Below are positions 14,259 to 22,182 of a DNA stretch of 22,661 bases, piece after piece (positions within the stretch are counted from its first letter, which is position 1; each line of letters opens with the position of its first letter). The DNA comes from Porticoccaceae bacterium UBA1989 (GTDB lineage Bacteria > Pseudomonadota > Gammaproteobacteria > Pseudomonadales > Porticoccaceae). A program made the position numbers and the translations under genes. Location: the NCBI GenBank assembly GCA_002335945.1, contig DDDD01000179.1, forward strand, positions 9,799-32,459, given 5' to 3'. The notes beneath the pieces are model-generated. The model had not been told where the DNA came from, ran no database searches, and worked only from the letters and a program-made list of their open reading frames with translations.

Positions 14259-16169
14259 TTAAGGCTGATACCAAATTGGCGAGGTATAAGCGCGCTCTTG
14301 AATGGTTTTAGCCCCTCTTGGCGGCTTATCCAATTGCAGTGCGACAGAATCAAATAGGCCATTGCGTGGCGTAGGTATCTGTAACACACGAGCATAGTAA
14401 AACGCAGACTGCTGCGGATCAAAATTGGGATCAGTCCATTGGGTAGCTAACTCAGCCTGACCAATGGTATTGGTGTAGCGCGCTGATGTGAGGTCAACCG
14501 TGTTGCCTACCGCCGGTAATTTACCCGCAGCATCGAGGGTACGGCCATCAGACCAGACTACATTGTAGACATGCTCATGCTGCTCACCCGCGGCATCAAC
14601 CCAACCTTTAACTATCTGAATACGGTCAAGATTGGCATCCGCCGGGTCTTTAACGGCGCGCAGCAAAAAGCTCGGCGCTCCGTCAGTGCCATTAGCGTCC
14701 CTAGACATGATATCGCCACCCATGGGAACCCCATGCTGATAGCCGATCTCGGCAAAGTCTTTAGACTGTGCTGCATTGGCAGGAAAACCCCAGCCGCCAA
14801 ACATCTGGACACGCAGTCGCGGGCCAGTGGTGGCGTAAGTCTCTTTGCGCTTAAAGGCCGCATAAATTGCTTCGCGATTATTTTCTGTGGCCCAGACCGC
14901 CGCTAAACCAGAAGCCGACATATCCCAGCCGTCAGCACCCGTGGGGTTACCTAATACTGGCGCCTTGGTTTCAGGGGTAGAATCTTTGGCCATTTTGCCC
15001 CAGAAATTGCCCTCTTCCGGAGACGACAAGCCTGAGTGAGCGTCGGTTGAACCAATAAAGCCAAACTTGTAGGGGTTAACGCCTATTGTCTGTTCGAGGG
15101 CAAGACCCGTTTTCAGCGCTGGACGAATATAGTCGCCGGGAGAAACATCTGTTTTACTGGCCGTGGTTTGGATGAAGTGCTCGAAGGTTTCAAAGTCAGC
15201 AAACTCATCTTCAGGTGAAAACGTAGCATGGGTTTCACTATCGCCTTTAATCTGAGTTACCTCAGTAATAGGCTCCCACTGCATACGCGTGCGCGCATAG
15301 TCTGCCGTAATAGGCTGACCCTTTACCGTGGTGGTAGCAAACATATAGCCTTTAGAAATATTGGAGTTGTGGGGAATAGAAATAAAACGGCTATCCGTGC
15401 GCACAGCCGTATCGTCCAGCCACTGCCATAGGTCCTCTGGATACTGGCTCTGATCTGAACCATAGGGAAGATACTGACTGGCTTTATCGCCGCCATCTGG
15501 TGTCACCACAATACGGTGCAGGTTGGCGCCAGTGGGAATCGAACTCCACTCCCAACCTAGCAGGCTGGTGAAAGTGCCTGGGTCATTGTGTTTTTCTGCC
15601 GCTTCAACGATATCCTGCCAAGCACCTTTAGATGTCTCGCTGGTATCACCAAAAATAGCGACTCCATCAATATTATTATTTACATCGGCCACTGGATCGC
15701 CGCCCTTGATGGCCGCAGACTTAGGTAAGAATCGACCAAAAAATGCACGACCCAAATCCAAATCCAGTGCATTATTTAAGGCTCTTACCGCCCACCAACG
15801 CTTAATCGAGGCGTAAACACCCAGGTCTTCCCACTCGATAGTCTCATTGCGAATTTCACGCATCACACCCAGCATTTCGGCATGGTCTGACACCACCAAG
15901 AAATCTAATGGGGTATTAATTTGCACGCGGGCGCGATTATAGGGATGGACAACCGGCTCACCCTTAGCCCAACGATAGGCTGTGTCTGGGTCGGCACTGT
16001 GGTTGTTATTTAGGAAGGCATCAAAGGAGTAAGAGGTATGCAGGTGCGTGTCGCCAAAGTACACCTGTGTTGCACCCTCAGCTGCGGCAGTCGACTCATC
16101 AGCAACCGCCACTGAACCTAAACCCATAGCAGTTGCCGCCATTACAGCAATATGCAGATTCTTTTTCAT
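14259..16169 (-). CDS. DUF3604 protein, exported PHP-like metallohydrolase
   Basis: The 636-residue protein starts with a Sec signal peptide (cleavage after AVA at 23) and is a full-length DUF3604 member. It shows PHP-type metal-binding motifs: GDTHLH (39-44), VSDHAE (93-98), SIPHNSN and GSTDAHSG, plus the family tail with AFYYARVLQIPTPR. Such His/Asp clusters usually hold two or three metal ions for phosphoester or amide hydrolysis, but the natural substrate of the family is not known to me. The ATG at 16169 is preceded by GGGGA five to nine bases upstream. An in-frame TTG at 16181 overlaps that ribosome site and is rejected. It is first in a minus-strand set with a periplasmic foldase and a HupE-like protein, and is divergent to an APC permease. 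Family membership is firm; enzymatic activity is inference. Confidence 0.9.
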   Translation of the reverse strand: MKKNLHIAVMAATAMGLGSVAVADESTAAAEGATQVYFGDTHLHTSYSFDAFLNNNHSADPDTAYRWAKGEPVVHPYNRARVQINTPLDFLVVSDHAEMLGVMREIRNETIEWEDLGVYASIKRWWAVRALNNALDLDLGRAFFGRFLPKSAAIKGGDPVADVNNNIDGVAIFGDTSETSKGAWQDIVEAAEKHNDPGTFTSLLGWEWSSIPTGANLHRIVVTPDGGDKASQYLPYGSDQSQYPEDLWQWLDDTAVRTDSRFISIPHNSNISKGYMFATTTVKGQPITADYARTRMQWEPITEVTQIKGDSETHATFSPEDEFADFETFEHFIQTTASKTDVSPGDYIRPALKTGLALEQTIGVNPYKFGFIGSTDAHSGLSSPEEGNFWGKMAKDSTPETKAPVLGNPTGADGWDMSASGLAAVWATENNREAIYAAFKRKETYATTGPRLRVQMFGGWGFPANAAQSKDFAEIGYQHGVPMGGDIMSRDANGTDGAPSFLLRAVKDPADANLDRIQIVKGWVDAAGEQHEHVYNVVWSDGRTLDAAGKLPAVGNTVDLTSARYTNTIGQAELATQWTDPNFDPQQSAFYYARVLQIPTPRNGLFDSVALQLDKPPRGAKTIQERAYTSPIWYQP

Positions 16170-16336
16170 GGTATTCCCCAACTTTATTATTATTTTTTTA
16201 AAGGCTTGCAGCTTAAACCATTTTATTTACCTTGGTCGCGCAATTATCTGACTAAAGGGTATTTAATAAGGCCTCTTTGCCCTTCCATGGCAGTACTGTA
16301 CAGTGCGGGCACGATATTTCTTTGGCAAGCCCTACC

Positions 16337-17641
16337 ATGCACAAATTCTCTAAAACCACAGGCATCTCAGTAGTCGTCGCCAATATGGTGGGTACAGGTG
16401 TTTTTACCAGCCTTGGCTTCCAATTGCTGGGTATCCAATCCTATTTTGTGCTGATGATGCTGTGGTTTATTGGCGGCCTCACCGCCCTTTGTGGCGCACT
16501 AACCTACGCAGAACTCGGCGCTAACCTGCCCCGCTCCGGCGGTGAATATAATTTCTTATCGCGGCTCTACCATCCCTGCGCTGGATTTATCTCTGGCTGG
16601 GTATCGGCCACAGTCGGCTTTGCTGCGCCCGTTGCACTGGCGTCCATGACCTTTGGTGCCTACCTGTCAGCTGTATTCCCTAGTATATCCCCAACCTGGT
16701 CAGCGGCCTCTTTAGTGGTTGTATTAACCGCCGTGCACTGCCTCTCCAGAGAGACCAGCAGCAATGTTCAGCAGGCCTTTACCGCGTTAAAAGTACTCTT
16801 AATACTGCTATTTTGCGCAGTGATATTTATCTGGGGCGGCACCCCTCAGAGCGCCAACTTTATGCCTCAGGCGGGAGACGAAAAACTCCTCTTCAGTGGC
16901 GCCTTTGCCGTGGCCCTCATCTACGTCAATTACGCCTACACCGGATGGAACGCTGCAACCTATGTCACCAGCGAACTAGACAACCCCCAACGCAACCTGC
17001 CCATCGTGCTATTTGTGGGTACCGCTGTGGTAATGATGCTGTACCTGATGCTTAACTTTACCTTTTTAAGCGCCGCCCCTATGGAGATTATGGAAGGCAA
17101 ACTCGAAGTAGGCGTTATTGTTGCCGACCACGCCCTGGGGGACAGTGCAGGCAAAGCCATGGGGGCAGTATTAGCCCTGCTGCTAATCTCCACCGTCAGC
17201 GCCATGACCATGGCAGGACCCAGAGTGCTGCAGGTTATTGGTGAAGACTTTAGGCTCTTTTCGAAACTGGCTCGCTGTAATCGCCATGGCGTCCCCATGA
17301 CCGCAATTATCTTTCAGGGTCTGCTGGCCCTGATATTTATTGTTAGCGCTACGTTTGAATCGGTGCTGATCTTTTCCAGCTTTGTACTGGGCGTTAATAC
17401 GCTATTCTCTGTGCTTGGGGTATTTGTACTGCGCTGGAAAAAATTGAATATCAAAGGCGCTTACAAAACCTTCGCCTATCCTTTTGCACCATTAATTTAT
17501 CTGACAGTGACATTGTGGACGCTGGTGTATGTTCTGCTTTCTAGGCCCCAGGAAGGGTTGTTGGGTTTGGGGATTATTGGGGCAGGTGCGATCGTCTACT
17601 ATCTATCTGCCGACAAAACAGCGCAAGATGCGGGTCGATAA
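16337..17641 (+). CDS. APC-superfamily amino acid permease
   Basis: This 434-residue polytopic inner-membrane protein has about twelve hydrophobic segments and belongs to the amino acid-polyamine-organocation superfamily. The first helix has the unwound GTGVFTSLGF motif (19-28) that lines the substrate site, followed by LCGALTYAELGANLPRSGGE, the conserved loop between helices 2 and 3. A tyrosine/tryptophan-rich YVNYAYTGWNAATYVTSE stretch marks the helix 6 region. The ATG at 16337 is used because it puts the first helix at the N-terminus; a further 20 codons upstream from 16277 are not membrane-like. No substrate can be named. It is divergent from the DUF3604 gene (167 bases between starts) and 28 bases upstream of the Ada-like gene, with which it may share a transcript. 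Confidence 0.9.
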   Translation: MHKFSKTTGISVVVANMVGTGVFTSLGFQLLGIQSYFVLMMLWFIGGLTALCGALTYAELGANLPRSGGEYNFLSRLYHPCAGFISGWVSATVGFAAPVALASMTFGAYLSAVFPSISPTWSAASLVVVLTAVHCLSRETSSNVQQAFTALKVLLILLFCAVIFIWGGTPQSANFMPQAGDEKLLFSGAFAVALIYVNYAYTGWNAATYVTSELDNPQRNLPIVLFVGTAVVMMLYLMLNFTFLSAAPMEIMEGKLEVGVIVADHALGDSAGKAMGAVLALLLISTVSAMTMAGPRVLQVIGEDFRLFSKLARCNRHGVPMTAIIFQGLLALIFIVSATFESVLIFSSFVLGVNTLFSVLGVFVLRWKKLNIKGAYKTFAYPFAPLIYLTVTLWTLVYVLLSRPQEGLLGLGIIGAGAIVYYLSADKTAQDAGR

Positions 17642-17649
17642 ATCTGCCT

Positions 17650-17668
17650 GATTCAGCAATACTGAATC
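17650..17668 (+). promoter_or_regulatory. Perfect 7-bp dyad abutting the Ada-like start codon
   Basis: GATTCAG and CTGAATC flank five bases (CAATA), and the second arm ends one base before the ATG at 17670. No Shine-Dalgarno sequence is seen between permease stop and ATG, so this element occupies the ribosome-landing region. It could be an operator for the downstream regulator or an mRNA hairpin that controls its translation. Confidence 0.55.
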
Positions 17669-17669
17669 C

Positions 17670-18500
17670 ATGAATTCTGACTACCAACGCATCGCCGACG
17701 CCATCGGTTACATCAATGCCAATATCCAACAGCAACCCTCGCTGGATGAGATAGCGGCGGCCATCAATCTGAGTCCCTTTCATTTTCAGCGGCTATTTAG
17801 TCGCTGGGCGGGTGTCACGCCTAAAAAGTATCTGCAAATTCTTACTGTCGATAGAGCCAAGGCTTTACTGGCTGAATCTAAACCATTGCTGGAAGTTTCT
17901 GACAGTGTTGGCTTAAGTAGTAGCTCACGGCTGTATGATCATTTTGTGCAACTAGAAGCCGTGACCCCAGGTGAGTATAAGAGTGGCGGCCAGGGTATTG
18001 GTATTCAATATGGGATCGCATCCAGTCCCTTTGGAGACATTTTTATTGCTGCCACCCCCAGAGGTATCTGTAAGCTTTCTTTTCTAACTGACAATAATAC
18101 AGATCAGCAGATTGCTGATTTACAACAAAGCTGGCGTGGAGCAACGATAGAGCACAGGCCGAAAGAGATAATGAAAACAGCGGCAGGTATTTTTGCGGCT
18201 GACCAGAGTCCACAGGGGCCACTGTCTCTTCATGTCACTGGCACTAATTTTCAAATTGCCGTGTGGCGAGCCCTGTTGCAAATAGATCCAGGCTGCATCA
18301 ATAGCTATGGCAAAGTAGCGGCGGCAGTGGGCAGACCTAAGGCTTCTCGTGCGGTGGGCACGGCTATTGGTTCTAATCCGATTGCGTTTTTGATTCCCTG
18401 CCATCGAGTGTTACAGCAGAGCGGAAAGATTGGTGGATATCTATGGGGTGAAACCCGCAAGCATGCGATACATGCTTGGGAGACGGCTAGAGTTAGCTAG
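17670..18500 (+). CDS. AraC-type HTH / O6-methylguanine-DNA methyltransferase fusion (Ada-like, lacking the N-terminal domain)
   Basis: This 276-residue protein joins an AraC-type double helix-turn-helix (about 7-105, with IAAAINLSPFHFQRLFSRWAGVTPKKY) to an O6-alkylguanine-DNA alkyltransferase domain (about 110-272). The suicide cysteine is Cys244 in PCHRV, with the GTNFQIAVWRAL and SYGKVAAAVGRPKASRAVG (DNA-binding/arginine-finger) blocks. It repairs O6-methylguanine by moving the alkyl group to itself. E. coli Ada (354) additionally has an N-terminal zinc domain that repairs methyl phosphotriesters and switches the protein into an activator; that domain is missing, so what triggers the HTH here is unclear. 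It follows the permease by 28 bases. Identification of both domains is firm; the regulatory role is inference. Confidence 0.93.
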   Translation: MNSDYQRIADAIGYINANIQQQPSLDEIAAAINLSPFHFQRLFSRWAGVTPKKYLQILTVDRAKALLAESKPLLEVSDSVGLSSSSRLYDHFVQLEAVTPGEYKSGGQGIGIQYGIASSPFGDIFIAATPRGICKLSFLTDNNTDQQIADLQQSWRGATIEHRPKEIMKTAAGIFAADQSPQGPLSLHVTGTNFQIAVWRALLQIDPGCINSYGKVAAAVGRPKASRAVGTAIGSNPIAFLIPCHRVLQQSGKIGGYLWGETRKHAIHAWETARVS

Positions 18501-18588
18501 GAAAAGTATCAATTATTTCAATTCAAGAGTTCCACATTAAAGAGCTCTAAAGCAAACCCAATTTCCCTACAAAAAACTCTCGCTCATC

Positions 18589-18798
18589 TTATTTCTGAGA
18601 GGCTCGCTCTTGCATAAAATCGTCACTCACGCGCTGTTCAGAAAGGAAAAAACTATCCCAAGTGCTATTAATCGGGGAAAGTTCTCGATCCTTTCCTACA
18701 ACGCGCACATCGACCTTTTTTACATTATCAGGGAGACAACCAGCGGGCAGCAGCACCACTTGGCTGCGGTTACAGGAAAACACAAAACCTTTAGACAT
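18589..18798 (-). CDS. Solitary VapB-like antitoxin, C-terminally shortened
   Basis: This 69-residue protein resembles VapB/MvpA antitoxins of the SpoVT-AbrB-like (swapped-hairpin) class. It has the FSCNRSQVVLLP strand-turn block (normally NRSQAVRLP), NVKKVDVRVVGKDRELSP, and the STWDSFF...RVSDDFMQER tail. In complete family members this tail continues with about ten more residues that grip VapC, and the vapC gene starts right there. Here the protein stops after ERASQK, and the 88 bases to the Ada-like gene hold no VapC coding sequence. An exceptionally strong Shine-Dalgarno sequence, AAAGGAGGTT (18805-18814), lies six bases before the ATG, so it is probably expressed. The antitoxin-like fold is fairly sure; whether it still has a role (autoregulator, anti-toxin for a toxin elsewhere) or is a relic is not known. 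Confidence 0.75.
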   Translation of the reverse strand: MSKGFVFSCNRSQVVLLPAGCLPDNVKKVDVRVVGKDRELSPINSTWDSFFLSEQRVSDDFMQERASQK

Positions 18799-18804
18799 CA
18801 GCGC

Positions 18805-18814
18805 AACCTCCTTT
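18805..18814 (-). promoter_or_regulatory. Near-perfect Shine-Dalgarno sequence of the VapB-like gene
   Basis: On the minus strand AAAGGAGGTT lies six bases before the ATG at 18798. It is the strongest ribosome binding site in the window and supports this small reading frame as a real gene. Confidence 0.8.
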
Positions 18815-18870
18815 AGTGAGATCCTTAACTAGGTTCAGGGTGGCTCTATTGTAGCCCAGATAAAACGTTT

Positions 18871-18896
18871 GGCTCTGCCGCATATTTGACAGAGCC
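18871..18896 (-). terminator. Possible terminator of the aldehyde dehydrogenase gene
   Basis: On the minus strand GGCTCTG (18890-18896) and CAGAGCC (18871-18877) form a 7-bp G/C-rich stem with a 12-base loop, 6 bases after the stop codon. It is followed by AAACGTTTT. The T run is not immediately adjacent, so efficiency is doubtful. Confidence 0.4.
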
Positions 18897-18902
18897 TCCG
18901 GC

Positions 18903-20321
18903 TTAACCCGTAATCCCTTTAATTTCCAAGAAATCATCAAACCCAAACTCGCCCCACTCGCGGCCATTACCCGACTGCTTGTAGCCGCCGAAAGGCGCTG
19001 TGTAATCTTGAGATGCACTATTTAGGCTCACCATTCCCGCGCGCAATTGACCTGCCACGCGCTTAGCTCGCTCATCGTTGCCAGTACTTAAATAGGCGGC
19101 CAATCCGTAGGGCGTGTCGTTGGCAATTTCAATGGCTTGTTCTTCTGTATCAAAAGGAATCATGGTCAGGACTGGGCCAAAAATTTCTTCTTTGGCAATC
19201 GCCATCTGATTATTCACCCCAGCAAAGATAGTTGGTTTAACAAAGTAGCCCGCGTCAAAACCCTCGGGCTTACCCAGACCGCCAGCGACCAATTCGGCGC
19301 CCTCGTCCATGCCTACTTTAATGAGTCCCTGAACCTTATCAAACTGAACCCGGCTCGACAGCGGGCCAATATGCTCGCCCTCTTTGGTCGGCTGATCCAC
19401 CGCGATCTGTGCGGCTGTATGCTTGGCAACCTGCACGGCCTGATCGTAAACCGATGACTGCACTAGCATTCGCGATGGCGCATTACAGGACTGCCCCGTA
19501 TTGCTCATCATATTGGCAATGCCTGCACTTACTGCGGTTTCAATGTCGGCATCTTCAAAAATAATATTCGGTGACTTGCCGCCCAGCTCTTGGGTGACTC
19601 TCTTGACGGTTTCGGCAGCGGCTTTAGCCACCAAAATACCGGCGCGCGTTGATCCGGTGAACGACACCATATCAATATCGGGATGGCTGGAAATAACTGC
19701 ACCAACATTGGGGCCATCGCCATTAACCATATTGTAAACACCGGCAGGGAAGCCAGCCTCGTGCATCATCTGGGTAAACAAATAGCCAGAGATGGGGGCG
19801 ATTTCGCTTGGCTTAAGCACCATGGTGCAGCCAGTAGCCAGTGCGGGCGCAACCTTGCAAGTAATCTGGTTAATCGGCCAGTTCCAGGGGGTTATAAAGC
19901 CACAGACACCAATCGGCTCTTTAACAATGCGAGTATTTTCAATTTGACGTTCAAATTCAAAGACTTTTAATGCTTCCAGTGCGGCAGATATATGTCCGCG
20001 ACCTGTATCAGCATGGGCTGCGGTAGCAAAAGAAATAGGGGCGCCCATCTCCATAGAAATGGCCACGGCTACTTCATCGTAGCGGTCCATGTAGATTTCC
20101 AGCAATTTTTCCATCAGCGCAATGCGCTCATCAACACTAAACCTAGAATAAAGCGGGAATGCGGCCTTGGCTGCAGCAACGGCTGCATCAACATCGGCGG
20201 TGGCACCCAGAGAAATGGTCGCAATCATCTCTTCAGTGGCAGGGTTTTCTACATTGAGATCATTGGCCTGCACTGGGTCTACCCACTGGCCATTGATGTA
20301 AAACTGGCGTAAATCTTTCAT
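18903..20321 (-). CDS. NAD(P)-dependent aldehyde dehydrogenase family protein
   Basis: The 472-residue protein is a full-length aldehyde dehydrogenase, oxidising an aldehyde to the acid with NAD(P)+. Catalytic Cys279 lies in NTGQSCNAPSR, the general base Glu245 in QELGGKSPN, the oxyanion Asn147 in TPWNWP and cofactor-binding Lys170 in LKPSE; FTGSTRAG is the nucleotide-binding turn and PFGGYKQSGNGRE the C-terminal block. The start has an AAAGAGGAA ribosome site. The substrate cannot be read from sequence: the overall pattern is that of the broad betaine-/semialdehyde-dehydrogenase group, but no pathway gene is adjacent. It lies between the VapB-like gene and tlpA, 107 bases from the latter, so it probably has its own promoter. 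Confidence 0.93.
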   Translation of the reverse strand: MKDLRQFYINGQWVDPVQANDLNVENPATEEMIATISLGATADVDAAVAAAKAAFPLYSRFSVDERIALMEKLLEIYMDRYDEVAVAISMEMGAPISFATAAHADTGRGHISAALEALKVFEFERQIENTRIVKEPIGVCGFITPWNWPINQITCKVAPALATGCTMVLKPSEIAPISGYLFTQMMHEAGFPAGVYNMVNGDGPNVGAVISSHPDIDMVSFTGSTRAGILVAKAAAETVKRVTQELGGKSPNIIFEDADIETAVSAGIANMMSNTGQSCNAPSRMLVQSSVYDQAVQVAKHTAAQIAVDQPTKEGEHIGPLSSRVQFDKVQGLIKVGMDEGAELVAGGLGKPEGFDAGYFVKPTIFAGVNNQMAIAKEEIFGPVLTMIPFDTEEQAIEIANDTPYGLAAYLSTGNDERAKRVAGQLRAGMVSLNSASQDYTAPFGGYKQSGNGREWGEFGFDDFLEIKGITG

Positions 20322-20369
20322 TACAATTCCTCTTTAATCGGCTTATTGGCTCAAACTATTATGGCGAGA

Positions 20370-20392
20370 AGTCTAATACTGATTACCAGACT
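20370..20392 (-). repeat. Imperfect dyad upstream of the aldehyde dehydrogenase gene
   Basis: On the minus strand AGTCTGGTA and TATTAGACT flank AATCAG-type centre bases and can pair over 9 positions, two of them G-U in RNA. It lies 49-71 bases before the dehydrogenase start. It could be an operator or the end hairpin of the tlpA transcript; no T run follows. Confidence 0.35.
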
Positions 20393-20428
20393 TAGCCTAT
20401 ACCCCTAAATTGATAGCATTGAAACTTT

Positions 20429-20875
20429 TTATAGTAAAGCCTCTAAGGCCTCGATGGTTTGCGGGCCTATCATGCGGTGCAGCAACTTGCCGTCGGTACT
20501 AATAACCAGGGTCTCTGGCAATACAGCAACAGGCTCAAGGCCCCACATGCTGCGTGGATCGGCTAACAGTGCGGGAAACTCAATGCCCAGCTTGGCCATT
20601 TCGGTGCGCAGTAGCTCGCCCTGAGAATCATCAAAATTAACCCCTAGGACGGTAACCTGCTCTGCATGTTCATGGGCAAACTCATTAAATTCTGGAATCT
20701 CTTTGCGGCACGGTGCGCACCAGACCGCCCAGTAATTAATAAATACTAGCTTGGGAGAAGCAGCAAGATCGATAGACCCTCCATCCAATAACTCGTACTT
20801 AGACTCCGCAGAGTCTTGGGTACAGCCCATCAATGCCATGGATATAACGCTTATTAAGCCTAGTTTTCTAATCAT
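20429..20875 (-). CDS. TlpA-like thioredoxin lipoprotein
   Basis: This 148-residue protein has a lipoprotein signal with lipobox ALMG|C (Cys18) followed by Thr and Gln, so it should sit in the outer membrane facing the periplasm. The mature part is a TlpA/ResA-type thioredoxin fold with the WCAPC active site (Cys53, Cys56) and the cis-proline Pro120 in AVLPETL. Such proteins reduce or oxidise disulfides of exported proteins, often in cytochrome c maturation or stress response. The gene starts 12 bases after the yihY stop, and the thioredoxin-yihY-arsC-wrbA grouping is also seen in Pseudomonas. The partner protein is not known. Confidence 0.92.
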   Translation of the reverse strand: MIRKLGLISVISMALMGCTQDSAESKYELLDGGSIDLAASPKLVFINYWAVWCAPCRKEIPEFNEFAHEHAEQVTVLGVNFDDSQGELLRTEMAKLGIEFPALLADPRSMWGLEPVAVLPETLVISTDGKLLHRMIGPQTIEALEALL

Positions 20876-20887
20876 TACCTGTTCTCT

Positions 20888-22165
20888 CTAATTCCGTTCT
20901 AAATCTGCTGTTTCTAAAGAAGTACCTTTGGCGCTAAATAGCGACTCAAGGGATACCGAAAAATTCGTTTCCAGGCTACTGCGAGTCTGGCCCACTAGCA
21001 TATCGTACTTTTGGTACCAGGGATGATCAGAGAGTAATCTGTCTGACCCAGACTGTGCTGAACTCAATACATTCTCACCTAGCCAAACAGATACGTCGGC
21101 GAGCGTAATCCCGTTCAAATCTCGGATTAGCACATACTGACCACTGGCGGTTTTTTCGAGCACGTTCTGCTGGACCAATAGATTGCGCAGGCGTTTCCAG
21201 TGCTCCGCATCCAGCCCCATTTTGACAATATATTGGTCGGACAGTGTATTACCCTGTTGCTGACGCTGGCGGCAGTGCCACAGCACTATCATTGTGGCCA
21301 GTAGATCCGGCAATTTCTTGCCCCGCCCATCCAAACGAAAGGTTTCTAAGCTACGCACCAGTTCGGCACCGATTAATATCAGTACCCAGAGCAAGTAAAT
21401 CCAAATCAAGAACAGCGGAATAACGGCAAAGGCACCATAGACACTGGTGTAGCTGGAATGAGCGACCAGAGAGCTAAACAGCGCCTTGGCACTTTCAAAT
21501 AGTAAGGTCGTCACTAGACCACCAATAACCGCGTGCCTACCCCGCACCTTGCAGTTAGGTACTGCAACAAAGAGTAATGTCAGGGCCATCCAAGTCAGTA
21601 ACCAGGGCAGATAGGCAAACAGGTATTGAGCAATACCTAAGGCATCCACCTCATCGACCATCAACCGAAAGGACAGTAGGTAGGTTTTCATAACCACCCC
21701 CGCTGCCAGCAACAAGGGCCCAAGACTTAAGATCGCCCAGTAGAGCAAAAACCCGCTCAGGCCACGCCGACCCCCGTCAGTGCCCCAGATATGGTTAAAA
21801 GTCTTTTCAATATTAGCCAGCATCAAATAGGAGGTCACCATCAGAATAACCGCACCCACAGAGCTCAGTTTTCGGGCCTGAGAGGAAAATTCACTGAGAT
21901 AGCCAGTGATCTCTTGGCCGCTGCTGGGCAGCACCTTGGAGAAAATCCAGGCCTCAACCTGGGATCCGGCATCCTGAAAGGCGGGGATCAGTGAGAACAT
22001 GCTGTACATCAATGTCAGCATCGGCACTATGGCAAACAGGCTCATGTAGGTCAGTGCTGCTGCGCTCTGCCGGCAACCGTCGCGATTGAAGCGAAATACC
22101 AAATAGGTTAAAAACTGCCAGCCAATGGCGGCCTGTTTATTTACTTTTGTGAAACCAGTAACCAC
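20888..22165 (-). CDS. YihY/BrkB-family inner-membrane protein with long soluble C-terminus
   Basis: This 425-residue protein has the YihY/virulence factor BrkB core of six membrane helices (FNRDGCRQSAAALTYMSLFAIVP in the first part, LANIEKTFNHIWG, SYTSVYGAFAVIPLFLIWIYLLW) followed by about 140 soluble residues. The soluble tail resembles the winged-helix-like tail of longer gammaproteobacterial members. These proteins were once called RNase BN by mistake; the true role is unclear. I use the GTG at 22165, with AGAGAGGG nine bases upstream. An alternative GTG at 22228 would add 21 polar residues and run into the promoter of the divergent arsC gene. It is upstream of tlpA and divergent from arsC. 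Confidence 0.88.
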   Translation of the reverse strand: MVTGFTKVNKQAAIGWQFLTYLVFRFNRDGCRQSAAALTYMSLFAIVPMLTLMYSMFSLIPAFQDAGSQVEAWIFSKVLPSSGQEITGYLSEFSSQARKLSSVGAVILMVTSYLMLANIEKTFNHIWGTDGGRRGLSGFLLYWAILSLGPLLLAAGVVMKTYLLSFRLMVDEVDALGIAQYLFAYLPWLLTWMALTLLFVAVPNCKVRGRHAVIGGLVTTLLFESAKALFSSLVAHSSYTSVYGAFAVIPLFLIWIYLLWVLILIGAELVRSLETFRLDGRGKKLPDLLATMIVLWHCRQRQQQGNTLSDQYIVKMGLDAEHWKRLRNLLVQQNVLEKTASGQYVLIRDLNGITLADVSVWLGENVLSSAQSGSDRLLSDHPWYQKYDMLVGQTRSSLETNFSVSLESLFSAKGTSLETADLERN

Positions 22166-22182
22166 TGAGTCGTCCCTCTCTG

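Noticed and set aside
16170..16181. TTG start for the DUF3604 gene
   Set aside because: TTG GGG AA overlaps the ribosome binding site of the ATG at 16169, which directly begins a typical MKKN signal peptide.
16295..16304. LexA-type box at ACTGTACAGT
   Set aside because: A LexA box needs CTGT and ACAG eight bases apart; here they are adjacent. Kept only as an unexplained palindrome.
18501..18588. Remnant vapC after the VapB-like gene
   Set aside because: The minus strand reads only a 6-codon frame (MSESFL) and stop codons; no MLDTN-type PIN start is visible.
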